Below, piece after piece: positions 43,443-55,553 of a stretch of DNA of 64,000 bases (the stretch's first letter is position 1; the number at the start of each line of letters is the position of its first letter). The notes under the pieces were generated by a model. It saw only the letters and a program-made list of their open reading frames with translations. It did not search any database and was not told the origin of the DNA. The stretch comes from Selaginella moellendorffii (Eukaryota; Streptophyta; Lycopodiopsida; Selaginellales; Selaginellaceae). A program made the position numbers and the translations under genes. The stretch covers positions 715,262 through 779,261 of the forward strand of contig NW_003314280.1 in NCBI RefSeq assembly GCF_000143415.4. The letters run 5' to 3'.

Positions 43443-45597
43443 TCAACCATGAGCTTCGAAACATCCACACTTGACCTTGATCGTTTCACTGTTGCTCACC
43501 ACCTCGCCCTGGATTATCCCTCCCACGAACTTCCCAATTACCAGCTGAGACACCATCACTACATTCCCAGGATCCTGGAAACAAAGAATGGATTAGTTGA
43601 TCTCCTATACGAGAAGAGAACTTGGACGCTTCTTACTTGTGTCCTGTAACTCCGGATCCCCATGAGACCATAGTTCCTGGATCGCGTCCAGTGGTGGTGC
43701 TTGAATTTGTAGTCGTTTCCCAGAACGCCCAGCCGCCCAGCCGCGCGCATGAAATAGTACGCCGGCTTTGGCAGCGGCCGATTGGCGATGGCGCTCGTCG
43801 TGAACTGGTTGAGGAGCACTTGATCCCCGCGAAAGATTTGAGAGTGGCCTCCGCAGTGGACATCACCTGTGGATCTCTGTGAGAAACCAAACGAACAAGC
43901 AAAGAATTTGAGGAAGACTTCCTACCTCCCAGGACCATGACCTCTCTCCGCCCGCTCTCCTTCCAATTCACCAGCGCTTCGATCATCCTCGTCTGCTCCT
44001 TGCGATGCATGTCCGCCGACCAGTGCCCCCGGAAATCCGCGAGCCGCGGCACATTCTTCCCGGCGGCATCGGTGATGTTCGGCTCCAGGAAGACGAGCGG
44101 CGCCGGGGAGCAAACCAGCAGCACGCGTACATCCTCGAAGAGATCCCCCGGGCGGAGAGCCTGGTCGATGTCAGTCCACTGCGGGCTGCCGAGGTAGGGG
44201 AACTCGTCGCCCTTGACTCGCTGGAACGATCGGCAGCCGCGAACATCCAAGAACATAAGCCCCAGCCCGCCAACAACGTGGAAGTGGTGGTCCTGCACGG
44301 ACGGCCAGGATTCGCCGAGTTCTTCCGCAAATCATGGAAGCACCTACCTTGGTCAGCTTGTGGAGCTTCCTGAAATCGATGTCGCGGTCCAATTGGCGCT
44401 GGTACTCCAGGTAGGCGATCCACGCGCCGCGCGCGATGAAGAAATCGAGGCATTCCGGGTCCCAGTCGGCCTCGAGGTCGGCCCAATTGTCGCGGATCTC
44501 GTGGTCGTCGTAGATCATGAGATTGGGGCAATTCGCCAGGCAGCGGGCGGTGGGGGGGTGCCGCCACGTCTCGCGGTACACCTCGCGGTACGCTTCGCGG
44601 ACTTCCTCCTCTTTGGTGTGCCACAGATGCCGCGGGACGTCCTTCATGATGTCTTCCTTGCACAGCCGGAATCGATCGGAGCAGCGGTCGACATGGTTTT
44701 CCTTGTCCATCAATTTATCGCCATCGCCATACACCTGGGAGAAAAGAGAACGAGAAATTTCTTAAGAACACGACAAGAACATAAGAACAGGGGAATGGAG
44801 GGATCGTTTAATGGAACAGCAATCTTAGATCCAACCGTGCAATCCTTGAAGGAAAGAAAGGAAATCGAGGACCCAACACAGGAATTCTGGACAAAAGCCG
44901 CCGCGAGAATGGATCGATCTCTCACCTGGTCGCCGAGATGGAGGACCAAGTCCACGCTCCCAGCCTCGATGTTCTTGGCGAGGTCCGCCCACAGGTCCGA
45001 GTGGATGGGAATTTCCATCTGGGTGATGAAGATCTTGTTGCAGCTCACCACTCCAACATTGACACGATCCCACAGCTCCTCCTTCCTGGGAAACGTGACG
45101 AAGCTACTCCTGGCCACGAGATCAGATTTGCAACCCTCCAGCTCCACCAGGTAGCGGCACCCGGGGCTGAGCTCCAAGAACTCAAACGCCACCGGCCGAT
45201 TCGCGGGCAACTTCTTCTCCACCTTCAAGCTCCTCCCCTGCTTGCTCTTCGATCTTCCCGGCAGCGCTGGATCTTGATCCCCTTCCTTGGGAATCGCGCT
45301 CGCCTGATCTTGCGCAGCGGGAGCATCCTTCTTCGCTCTTCGCCGACGCCTCCTGGATTGCTGGAGCAGCTGCCGCGACCGCAACACGCCGGCGGCATCC
45401 TCGATCTGGGTGAGCGAGACCGTGATCCGGGCCTCGCGATCGATTTCCAGCAGGATCCTGGCGCTCGTTGACGTTACCTTGCCAATCACTGGCCCGATCA
45501 CCACATTGGCGTCTTCCTGGGATTTCTTCCTCCCATTTCGCTCCTCGCCCAGCAATTTGTTCACTGCCCCGGCGACCTTCTTCCTCCACGCGCTCAT
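43443..45597 (-). CDS. PhoD-like metallophosphatase (alkaline phosphatase D family)
   Basis: Five exons splice in phase: 44926-45597, 44348-44734, 43926-44292, 43637-43866 and 43443-43574, giving about 595 residues. PhoD hallmarks are HLGDQVYGDG (spanning introns 1 and 2's joined exons), MIYDDHEIRDNW and LGGDVHCGGHSQIF, which carry the metal-binding Asp, His and Asn residues. PhoD enzymes hydrolyse phosphomono- or diesters. No N-terminal signal peptide is evident: the protein begins MSAWRKKVAGAVNKLL, then a basic, low-complexity insert (SRRRRRRAKK), so a soluble location is likely. The first ATG in frame was chosen. Confidence 0.93.
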
Positions 45598-45822
45598 GAT
45601 CACTCCATCCGTACGAAGCAAAACCCAGGCCTATATAAACAACGCGTGACGATTCGCGGATATCCCTGGTCTCCGTACAATTGATCCCATTCTTTTCGGA
45701 CAAGAGAAAGCGTACAAAAGCTTCGTCGTCATCTTCGGAAGGCAAAAGAAAAAACATACGAAGGAAAAAAATTAAATTTCTTTACTTCTGCCTGCTGATT
45801 CCTTGCTTTCGTGATCTTCAGT

Positions 45823-47556
45823 TCAGATTAGCGGCAAAGCTCCGACTGCTTTGTGCCGAAACGAGCAAAGCGATTCACCGTCGCCACCAGCCCCACCGCA
45901 GAGATACGGGTGCGCCAAGAAAGCTTCCAGCTCTTTTCGCAGCGCGGCCGCAAGAGCTATGGATTCGGCACCGGGCTTTTGCTTCGCCGTGATCACTGCT
46001 CCCAAATACATCCTTCTCGCCGTCTCGAGTTGCCTTGAATCGTTTCCGGGCATGGTTTCGGAAGGCACGAGTCCCTGCGCACATTTCCAGCGAAGTTTTA
46101 GTGACTCTCCCGTGAAACAGCTGAATGTCTTCCAACTTTACCGCAATAATTCTTTCAGCCTCGTCTCGATCTGTGGCAACACCAGCCTCCGGTTCGTCGT
46201 CGAAGTCCATGCGAATGTTTTGCAGCTGAGCCTGGAACTGAGCGGCAGAGAACTGGACCTGGAGATGGCTGAGCTCTTCTCGCATTCTCGCGGCCGCATC
46301 GTTCTTTTGCATGACTTCTCGCTGCATTCTCGCCACCATCGCCTCCATATTCACAAGGTCCTTCTGCAAGGATCACAAACCACAAGCGTTTGTCAGCTAG
46401 TCTCAGAAAATTATTTCTCGAACTCACGTGTTTCTCTGTCAGTTGGCTTTGCACGGCCTGAGCGAAGCGCTCCCTGTCCCGCAGGCTCTTTTGCACTTCG
46501 TCCATCTTCTTCTTGAGCTCCACAAGCTCTTCCTCCCTCGCGGCCTCGGCTGCTTCAAACGATCGAACAGTCTCCAACATGCTGTCTTTCTCCCAGACTT
46601 GCTTCTTCAGCAGATCGATCTGGGCCTGGAGCTGGACGAGCTCCTCCCTGTTGAGTTTCTCGATCAGGTTTTGTGATTCGGTGTACTCTACGCCACTCTC
46701 GTCTTGGTCGACCCGACGGAGGATGTTCTCCTGTTCGTCCCAAATTGCCGAGATTTCGTCTTTGGAATCGACCTTCGCCGGCTGTTGCTTGTTCTTCTTT
46801 GATTTGAGAGGACTATCAGAGACCTGGACTATGCATAGCTTAAGGAGTGTTCTAAGCAAAGATGGAAGTACCTTCTTGACGGAAGAAGCGTCTCTGGGTG
46901 GAGCGGGAGTGTAGACCATCGAAGCATGGCGAGTAAAACCTCTCCTGCCCTTTTGCTCCTTGAATCGAGAGGACCAATGCTCGTCAGCAAAAAGAAACAA
47001 GAAAGAAAATCATGCTCACCATGAAAGATTCCATGAGCGGGATCATCTCTACCAGATTTTGGTAGATAGTTTTGTCGATCGCACCTGGAGGAGGAAGCCC
47101 CGACCAATCCTCCATAGACATCGCGACGCCAAAATCCCTGCGGCTCTTGCCTAAAATCTCCTCCTCGCCAAGAGATCCCTCGCACCTCCTCCCAGAAATT
47201 GATGCTCGCGGAGCAGCGCCACTACCTACATTGCTGGATCGACGCGAGCCGGGAGCGCCAAAGGACGGCAGCAGCATAGATCCATCCGGCGTGCTGCTCC
47301 AGGCGGAGAAATCCTGGGGTAGCAAATCCTGGCCAATGCGCGGCCTCACGACCTCGGCCGCCGGGCGACGCGCTCCTCCACGCCCTGTTGCCCTAAAAGC
47401 TCGAGCATTCTTCTTGGGGCTGCTATGAAACAGTGCCGAGCTCCTGGGGGAGGAATCCAACGCCGGCGGCGTGAGAATCTCTCGCTCCTGGCGAATTCGC
47501 GGAAGATTTGCCCTCTTGACCTTCACTGCTGCTACTGCCGATGCCGCTGTTGCCAT
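45823..47556 (-). CDS. MPB2C: MPB2C-like microtubule-associated coiled-coil protein
   Basis: Five exons (47020-47556, 46872-46958, 46428-46823, 46142-46363, 45823-46074) give about 497 residues. After a basic, serine/proline-rich leader, NLVEMIPLMESFM and RRGFTRHASMVYTPAPP match the conserved start of the plant MPB2C family. A long coiled coil follows (EELVQLQAQIDLLKKQV through REELSHLQVQF), and the conserved C-terminus reads RQLETARRMYLGAVITAKQ ... LRKELEAFLAHP. In angiosperms MPB2C decorates cortical microtubules and binds KNOTTED1 and a tobamovirus movement protein, limiting cell-to-cell traffic. Intron 4 (46075-46141, with a CTAAAA branch-like site) is required: read through, the frame ends in a poor arginine-rich tail. 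Confidence 0.8.
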
Positions 47557-48019
47557 GCAACAGGGATCGTGCGACGACGAGGCCTGGTCCTCACCATAAA
47601 CGAGAAATCACAGGAAATGGCAGATCGATCGGCAGAAAAGGGGGAAAGAGGAGATGAGATTCTTGTTTGCGTCTGCCGCCCGGCCCAACTGGATTGATCG
47701 TGTCGTCCACCACAGCATCACTCGGAAAAAACAAATGGAATCAAAGCCTGCGATTCCTGGGCCAAACGCTACAGGCTTTCGGCACGATCGATCACCATCC
47801 AGCCCCGTTCTTGGTCGATCCCGTCCCGTTCGCGCCCATGAATCGATCGATCGAAAAAGAAAAATCTGACTAGAGCTTGAGCTTGAGCGCTAACGGATGG
47901 GAGACCCAGCCCTTTTACCGCGCAGTAACAGTAGGCCTGGTTTGAAATTTTCACCACGGCCCTTTCAAAACTTTCATTGTGACGTTGCCCGTGACAGAAA
48001 AAATATTCAATAAAAGTTG

Positions 48020-48092
48020 CGCCGCCCGTGGGGCTCGAACCCACGACCACAAGGTTAAGAGCCTTGCGCTCTACCAACTGAGCTAGGGCGGC
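48020..48092 (-). tRNA. tRNA-Lys (anticodon CUU)
   Basis: A 73-nt cloverleaf with no intron. The acceptor stem is GCCGCCC/GGGCGGC with discriminator G. The D-arm (TAGCTCAGTTGGTAGAGC) and T-arm (GTGGGTTCGAGCCCCAC) carry the internal Pol III boxes. The anticodon loop is CTCTTAA. TTTT follows within 10 bases downstream as terminator. It sits between the MPB2C-like and profilin genes. Confidence 0.97.
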
Positions 48093-48334
48093 TTGCGTGT
48101 AGCACTCGTCAGCAAAGCCATCCACATCTAACCTTCTCATAGCTATGAACACAACTGGAAAATTTACTTTTTTTCTTTTTCTTTACAACTGGGATGACTA
48201 ACTGACCGACTGACCGACCGATTCCTTGCTTGCCAATGCGAAATAGAAGAACACACCTCTCAATCCATCCATCCATCAATCAAACGACCAATCGATCGAT
48301 CAATCAATCCATTTTGCTCCGATCTCACACCCTC

Positions 48335-48871
48335 TCAGTAGTTTTGCTCGATGAGGTAATCCGCTAGGCGCTCAACAACAACGTTGCATTCGCCCGGTGC
48401 GACCGGCTCGTCATACAGCCCGATGACCAGAGCGCTGGAAGTCTTCTTGATCGTCACTCCGGCAGATCCCTGCGAGCCCAGATCGATCGATCAATCAAAC
48501 TTTCCTCTCGATCTTTACCTTCTTTCCCCTGATCACAACGCCGGCCTCGCCTTGGATCACCATGTACTTGCTGCCGCTGAGGTAGAGGCCGTTCTGGGCG
48601 AGCTGCGAGGAATCGTCAAACGCATTCATCACGTTGGTAATCTCCTCGGGCTTGACCTGCGCGGACATAGATAGGGTTTGTGGATGGATTGATTGAATCG
48701 CTCGCTCGCTCGCTCGCCAAGAAATCCAGAAATCGCTCTTCTTACCGCTGGAAAGTTGGGGCTCTGCGCCCAGACGCTGCCGTCGTGACCCAGAATCGCC
48801 GCCGATGAGAGCGTGCGCCCGTTGCCAAGATCATACATGAGGTAAGAATCGACATACGTCTGCCACGACAT
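48335..48871 (-). CDS. PRF: Profilin
   Basis: Three exons (48746-48871, 48519-48656, 48335-48469) with introns of 89 and 49 bp give 132 residues, the standard plant profilin length. The N-terminus [12 protein letters not shown], central [16 protein letters not shown] and [15 protein letters not shown], and C-terminal [13 protein letters not shown] and [13 protein letters not shown] are diagnostic, including the aromatic N- and C-terminal residues that bind polyproline. It binds G-actin and feeds formin-driven filament growth in the cytosol. Confidence 0.98.
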
Positions 48872-49296
48872 GGTGCTAGACGATCAATCGATCGATCGCG
48901 AGCTCGCCTGGATCGAGGAGAAAGCGAGAGCGAAAGAGAGAAAACCTAAACGAGAGAAAGACGAAGAAACAGGGGCCTCTCAAATTTTGTTCTCACCACG
49001 CGGTGGCCGCGCGGTGGCCAGCTGTGTGCCGTCGGATCCGGCAATCTGGGCCGTCGGCTGTGCGGGATATTCCCGGTGCCAGTCGGACAAGATCACTCGC
49101 TCTCTCTTTTTTGGATTTTTAATCTTTGGCGACTTTGGCTCGGTGGTGGTGGAGAAGATGGCGGCAAAGGAATAAAATCTCGATCTAAGTTTTCAATTCA
49201 GGGACACGATTCTACATTGTATGATGTGAGTGTGTAAAACAGCAAAATGGATACGCTCCCCTTTAGACTGTTCTCTCCGTGGAAATCCTCACGGCA

Positions 49297-49718
49297 TCAC
49301 ATCAAAAGCGAGACGACATGGCCCCCCCAGTGATGCGCTGCCGCCAGTGTTGCGAAGATCAGACCGAGCGCAATGGAGTGATCCAAGGAGAAGCCTGCGC
49401 AGAGCAAAAGGCGAGTAATCAGAGGAGTCGAGCGCGAAAGAAAACCGATGAAACCAAGGAAAGAATCGAGAAGAGCACGAGAATCGGGCAAAAGAATCGA
49501 TATTTCGAGAAAAGAACCGATGCGTCGATGTTCTTGGAGGCCAAGGAAAGAATCAAGAAGGATGTTCTTGGAGAAAGAAGAGCGAGCTGGAGCCAAATCT
49601 TCTCACCTTTGCTTGACATCGGGCTGGGAGCCGGCGCCAGATCCTGCGCATGCGAGAGAGATAGCGCGGCGGCCATAGCTAGCGCGGACATAACGATCGC
49701 AATCGCGAGCTTCGCCAT
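49297..49718 (-). CDS. AGP: Arabinogalactan peptide (GPI-anchored AGP)
   Basis: Two exons (49607-49718 and 49297-49394; 212-bp intron) give a 69-residue precursor. It has an N-terminal signal peptide (MAKLAIAIVMSALAMAAALS, cleavage near SHA), a tiny mature part DLAPAPSPMSS with the Ala-Pro/Ser-Pro spacing that directs proline hydroxylation and arabinogalactan addition, and a hydrophobic C-terminal GPI-attachment signal (IALGLIFATLAAAHH). AG-peptides sit at the plasma membrane and cell wall. The intron falls just before the GPI signal, as in other plant AG-peptides. It is divergent from the SelO gene, 220 bp apart. Confidence 0.88.
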
Positions 49719-49938
49719 GCCTCTTTCTTCCCGCGCGCGAGAGAGAGAGCGCGAGCGAAGAACAAACAAATGAGAAAAACCCTCCGTCCCGAAGAGAATG
49801 CCAGCAGCCCTTTTCACCTTTATATTTCTACCGTTGAGCGTAACGGCCTACCGTCGATCCGCGAGGCCAAGATATTCCGCGTGGCAGCCGTACATTCCGC
49901 CGCGGAAGGGCCAGTCCAACAACAAGAGGGTGCCCGGA
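49719..49938. promoter_or_regulatory. Shared divergent promoter region, AGP / SelO
   Basis: 220 bp separate the two start codons. The AGP side has a pyrimidine/purine-rich leader (GAGAGAGAGCGCGAGCG). A TTTATATTTC near 49820 is a possible TATA element. Assignment to either gene is inference. Confidence 0.45.
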
Positions 49939-52209
49939 ATGGCGGCATTGAGCTCATTGCGTTCTCCACTCTGTTCTTCGCTGCGGCAGCCTAGGGTTAG
50001 GGTGGGGCGCGGGCGCCGGGTGCGCTGCTCGAGCCGGAGCAGCATGGCGGAGGATTGCTTGCACGCGCTGCGATTGTCGGAGGAGCGCCCGGGCACGGAA
50101 TCTTATTCTTCCCAGAAATCTGGCTCGGATGGGGAGGACAGGGGCGTAACGACGAAGAACAAGAAGAAGAATACGCTGGAGGAGCTGCGGTGGGATCACT
50201 CGTTTGTGCGGGAGCTTCCGTCCGATGGCACTTCTCCCAATTTTGTTCGCCAGGTTTGCCTCTGCTTGCTCTCGTGTGCCCAGATTTGATCCATGCTGCT
50301 TTGCAAGTACAGGTGATGAAAGCGTGCTACTCGAGAGTATCTCCGTCGGCCAAAGTGAAAGATCCGAAGCTAGTTGCATGGTCCGACTCGGTTGCGGAGC
50401 TTCTCGAGCTAGATCCAGCAGAGTATGTCCTCACGCTCGTGTTTTTTCCTTCCTCGTTAATGCTTGCTGTCCAGATTCAAGCGAGAGGATTTCCCATTGA
50501 TCTTCTCGGGTGGCAAGGAGCTGCAAGGCAGGTATTACACTCTTGATGTTTCACTGCGAAGGAATTGTGCTCAAGTTTCGTTCTTTGTTTCCTCTTTTCG
50601 TTCTTTCAGTGAATGCTATGCTCAGTGCTACGGTGGTCACCAGTTTGGAGTTTGGGCGGGGCAACTAGGAGACGGTCGAGCAATCACGCTTGGCGAAGCT
50701 TTGAATAGCAAGAATGAGCGCTGGGAACTCCAGCTCAAAGGAGCTGGCAAAACTCCTTACAGCCGGATGGCCGATGGACTGGCGGTGCTACGGAGCAGTG
50801 TCAGGGAGTTTCTTTGCAGCGAAGCTATGCACCACTTGGGGATCCCCACGACTAGAGCATTGTGTCTCGTTACCACCGGCGACGATGTTTTAAGGGACAT
50901 GTTTTACGAGTAAGCATCTGTGTTTTTGCTAGCGATGTGAAGTAACTCTTGTGGTGCTTGCAGTGGAAATGCTAAGATGGAGCCTGGAGCTGTTGTTTGC
51001 CGAGTTGCTCCTTCGTTTCTTAGATTTGGATCTTACCAAATCCATGCTGCCAGGGACGACAGTAAACTAGTACGATTGCTCGCCGACTACACACTCAAGT
51101 ATCATTTTCCGGACTTGCCAGACGAGGAAGAGCTGGAAATTAAAATCAACGAACAGGACGGGCAGATATCCAAGAACAAATACGCAGGTTTGTTTTTAAG
51201 CAGTTTTAATTTCTTAGATTGAGAGTGACGCAACAATACTTTCGTGTACGTCTGCAGCTTGGTTTGTCAAGGTGGCAGAATCCACTTCCTGCCTCGTTGC
51301 AATGTGGCAAGCCGTGGGCTTCACACATGGTGTTTTGAACACGGATAACATGAGTGTCCTGGGTTTGACGATCGACTACGGTCCTTTCGGCTTTTTGGAT
51401 GCGTTTGATCCCAAGTACACTCCAAACACGACGGACTTACCGGGGCGGAGATACTGCTTCGCGAATCAACCAGATATCGGACTCTGGAACATCTTGCAGT
51501 TTGGGAATACGCTCATGGCTGCTGGCCTTTTGACGCAAGAAGAGCTTCAATATGGTCTCAACAGGTACTTTTCTTCTGTACCCTGTTGAGAAAGTCTTTT
51601 TAAAATGGCTTTTCTACCAGATACGCGGACACTTTCATGGTGCATTATCAGCAAAACATGACCAAGAAGCTGGGCCTGAAGGAGTACAACAAGGATCTGA
51701 CCAGCAAGCTACTGAGCAACTTGGCTTTTGACAAAGTCGACTACACAAACTTTTTCCGAGCTCTAGCCAGCGTCAACCTGACGGAGCCTATAACCGAGGA
51801 CACACTGGTGCCGCTTAAATCGGTGCTGCCAGATATCAGCAAGGAACGCAAGAAGACGTGGATGGACTGGCTATCTCTCTACAGAGAAAAGGTAAGAACA
51901 AACGAAAAAAAACCGTGATTCATGTCAGCTAAAGCTTACTTTCACTTTCCTCGCCAGGCCGAAGGCATCTCCGATGAATCTCGAAAGGCTGCCATGAACA
52001 AAGTGAATCCAAAGTACGTACTGCGGAACTATCTGTGCCAGAGCGCGATCGATGCGGCGGAAGCTGGAGATTTCAGCGAGGTGAGGCAGCTGCTCGAGGT
52101 GATGAAGCGGCCATTCGATGAGCAGCCGGAAGTGGAGAAGAAGTATGCGAGGCTGCCCCCGACATGGGCGTATCGGCCAGGCGTGTGTATGCTCTCGTGT
52201 TCGTCATAG
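49939..52209 (+). CDS. SELO: SelO family protein (Cys form), predicted protein AMP-transferase pseudokinase
   Basis: Eight exons (49939-50253, 50313-50422, 50475-50531, 50610-50909, 50964-51187, 51258-51564, 51621-51891, 51958-52209) total 611 residues. SelO motifs include [62 protein letters not shown] and [10 protein letters not shown]. In this family the kinase fold binds ATP inverted and transfers AMP to proteins, and it localises to mitochondria. The N-terminus ([19 protein letters not shown], then [10 protein letters not shown]) fits an organellar transit peptide. The C-terminal end [10 protein letters not shown] carries cysteine where animal SelO has selenocysteine. An in-frame upstream ATG at 49798 exists, but 49939 gives the better targeting peptide. 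Confidence 0.93.
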
Positions 52210-52339
52210 AGGCGAGTTTGATTGTAAATAGCGCGCGTTCTTTTCGTCCTTTTGTTATTTTTTCCTTTGTAAAGAAGAAGCACCAGATCTAGGGCTATTT
52301 AAATTGGACGTGGGAGAGAGAGAGCGAGAGCGAGAGGCG

Positions 52340-55083
52340 ATGCGCAAGAACAGGAAGGCCATGCTCTTGGCGCTGTGGATTCTATGGATTTCTCTGGCTG
52401 GAGTGTGCGCGGCGGCGGCGGCATCGGATGCTCAACCCGAGATTACTGCAGCGGCAGCTCCTCCCGCCGGCAAGGAGGGTACTCTGGCGGAAATGTTCGA
52501 TCGGGTGCTGGATAAGGAGTTCTCGGACAAGGAGGATCCGCAGGAAGGTGCATTCTCGTGATCTAGCTTCGTCTTTCTCATTTTTGCGTTGTGTTCTTCC
52601 AGGGAAAGTGGGCAGTAGCTTCAACAGTAGTGTGGCCGATCAGCAGGTGGGTGGTTTTTCGCTGTCTCGAATCTCGATCGCTTGTTTGCTGAGGGATTTT
52701 TAAATTTTTTTTTTGAAGGCTGTGTTAGAGACTGTCGCTAGAGTAACTCACGATAAACAGAAGAAGAATGAGACGCAGGATCAGAAAAAGTACGTTGTGT
52801 GATCCTCCGTTCTTTTGTGGTTCTTTTGCTGACTATATGATCATCTCTTTGCGACAGTGGAACCTCGAAACCATTCCAAATCCACGACGTTTTTAACTTG
52901 GATCCCGACAATGGGGCCGAAGAGCTGCCAACGCTGATTGACAAGAAGGTGCGTTTCCTGTGGAAGCTTATATGTTTGGCTTAGAATTTCCGTGTCTTTG
53001 CAGGACAATGTTTTTGTGATGTCAAACTCAAGATCCGGGCATATGGTACTTCAACAGGATCTTAGATTGATTTCCGACTTGGTGGTTGTGATTGTGTCCG
53101 CGGCCGTCGGAGGCATTTTATTTGCGTGCATGGGACAGCCGGTATGTCAGCTTTCCTCTCTTATTCCAGCTTGGTTTATATATTCGCCTTTCGTGACAGG
53201 TTATCACTGGATATTTATTAGCGGGGTCCATAATCGGGCCTGGTGGGCTATGCATTGTTAGCGAGCTTGTACAGGTACTTGCAACTCATACTCGGTTTTT
53301 ATTTCTTTTCACCTTTCTTTTTTCTATCAGGTGCAAACTGTGGCTGAATTTGGGGTGGTCTTCCTACTTTTTGCCCTGGGCCTTGAGTTTTCTTCCTCGA
53401 AGGTAAGTGGACAAAGAAGTTCTTCTTCTCTTTGAAGTGTTGATCACAGTGGAAACTGTTTACAGCTTCGTGTCGTTAAGGGAGTCGCTGTCTTTGGTGG
53501 TCTTATTCAAATCCTGCTTTTTATGTGCCTGTGCGGTTTCGCTGCTATGGTAGGTCTCGAATTCTATTCACAGAAGGTAGAGTTGTAACGTCGTTGCATT
53601 TTGGTGGCCAGATTTTTGGTGCGAACATCTCAGAGGGAGTTTTTGTTGGTGCTTTCCTTTCGATGTCATCCACAGCAGTGGTATAATTTTGTTTAGGTAG
53701 TACCTAATAGCGGACGCTATTGAGCTACTCATCGAATTTGCATTCTTTTTACAGGTGTTGAAATTTTTGATGGAAAGAAACAGTGTGAGCCTCCTGTATG
53801 GACAAATAACTGTTGGAACACTAATTCTTCAGGTAAAACACGTTTTGTTTCTTTAGAGAGGTTTGTACAAATCATCGAACGTTAGGATTGTGCTGTTGGT
53901 ATATTGTTTGCTTTGCTCCCGGTACTCGGAGGAGAGAGCGGGATGATTCAGGGAGCTTTGTCCATTATTAGAGGGTAAGCTGTCGTTCGTAATTTTTTTC
54001 TCGAGAGTTAACTGTGATGTTTCAGGTTGATAGTTCTCTCAGCGTTCATTTTGTTGACGGCATTCACCGCGCGTTCTCTTCTTCCGAGAGGCATGAAATC
54101 GTTAATGCGCCTGTCCACTATGGTAATGGATTTTCTCTACACTTCTTAAGTTTAACTTAGCTCGTGCAGACAAACGAGCTCTATCAATTAGCAGCGGTTG
54201 CATTTTGCTTGTTCGTAGCTTGGGTAAGTTCGAGAAGATGATACATTTGCAATAAATCTTTTGTTTCATTCTTTTCAGACAAGTGATAAACTGGGGCTCA
54301 GTTTTGAATTAGGAGCGTTCACAGCAGGCGTTATGGTTTCCACGACGGATTTCTCTGAGCACACACTTCATCAGGTCTGCGCTCAAGTAGCTCGCTCGTC
54401 TTTCTCCTGACAAGGATATATATTCAGGTGGAACCGATCCGAAATTTGTTTACGGCGCTTTTCCTTGCAAGCATTGGAATGCTTATCAACGTCAGCTTCC
54501 TCTGGACGCATATTGATATTCTCGTCGCATCGTTGGTTCTTGTACTGGTATCGAAGCTTTTCGTGATATCTGTGGTAGTCAAGGCTTTTGGTTACAACAC
54601 CAGAACCGCATTGATGGTACGTGAATCCGTGACACTTTGGAAGCTAAACGTTTTCTCTCTCGTTCAAGGTTGGAATCTCGTTAGCGCAAGTTGGAGAGTT
54701 CGCTTTTGTGTTGCTCAGTCGCGCGTGGAACCTCCACCTTTTACAGGTGAAAACTATTTAACATCCATTCTGCCTCCTAACAGTGTCATTCGTTGCAGAA
54801 AAAGCTCTACTTGCTTCTTCTGGGCACCACAGCTCTTAGTTTGGTAAGCTCAAAGAACTCGTTCCAGGCATTGTTTTTCTAAACGAAGCTGTGATCGCTG
54901 GCAGGTTACGACCCCTCTATTCTTTAGAATAGTCCCCGTGATACTCAAGATAGGCACTATAATGAAGTGGTTTCCAGAGTCTACGCAAGTGGAAGTAAGT
55001 GATTGTTTTATGAAAAGTTGGCCGGAAGCTCACTCGGTCATTCTTCACAGATCCCTGCCGAGAATGAGGAGTTTCCCTTGTGA
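52340..55083 (+). CDS. KEA: KEA-type K+/H+ antiporter (CPA2 family, KEA4-6 group)
   Basis: Nineteen exons all join in phase to about 566 residues (52340-52547, 52603-52646, 52719-52789, 52858-52948, 53004-53141, 53200-53274, 53331-53402, 53466-53549, 53612-53680, 53755-53832, 53886-53974, 54026-54122, 54170-54223, 54279-54374, 54428-54616, 54669-54746, 54799-54843, 54905-54994, 55051-55083). A signal peptide (ALWILWISLAGVCAAA) precedes a luminal region, then about a dozen membrane helices: GYLLAGSIIGPGG, GVVFLLFALGLEFS, LGAFTAGVMVS and GISLAQVGEFAFVLLSRA, typical CPA2/KEA segments. There is no C-terminal KTN domain, as in KEA4-6, which act in Golgi/endosomal pH and K+ balance. Only 130 bp separate it from SelO. 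Confidence 0.93.
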
Positions 55084-55196
55084 TCCAAGATCCAAGATCC
55101 AAGACTGCGATGTACAGTAATGAGCGTGAAAAGTTTATTCGTTCGCATTAAGAAAAGGAAATTTACAAGAGTAAACTTTCGAGCTGAAACTTGCGT

Positions 55197-55510
55197 TTAG
55201 CTGATGGGAATCTCGACAGTCCTGGGCTTCTGTGGCTCGGGCGGGATCTTTGGCACAGTGACAGTGAGGACGCCGTCCTGGCAGCTCGCGGTGATTTGCT
55301 CCACATTGGCGTCTCCCGGCAGCGTGAACCTCCTCATGAACTTGGCGGCCCTGCGCTCCATCCGGATGAACTTGGTGTCTTCGTCAGCTTTCTCGTCTCT
55401 CTTTCGCTTGCCAGTGATGGACAAGACATTGTCATTCTCGACCTCCACCTGGAAGAACAATCCCAACCATGATATAAGATATAAGATCAAGAAAAAACTA
55501 TCGAGTATAG

Positions 55511-55553
<43 letters not shown>

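Noticed and set aside
44213-45154. 313-codon plus-strand ORF opposite the PhoD-like gene
   Set aside because: It spans PhoD intron 1 and is antisense to conserved metal-binding motifs; no domain.
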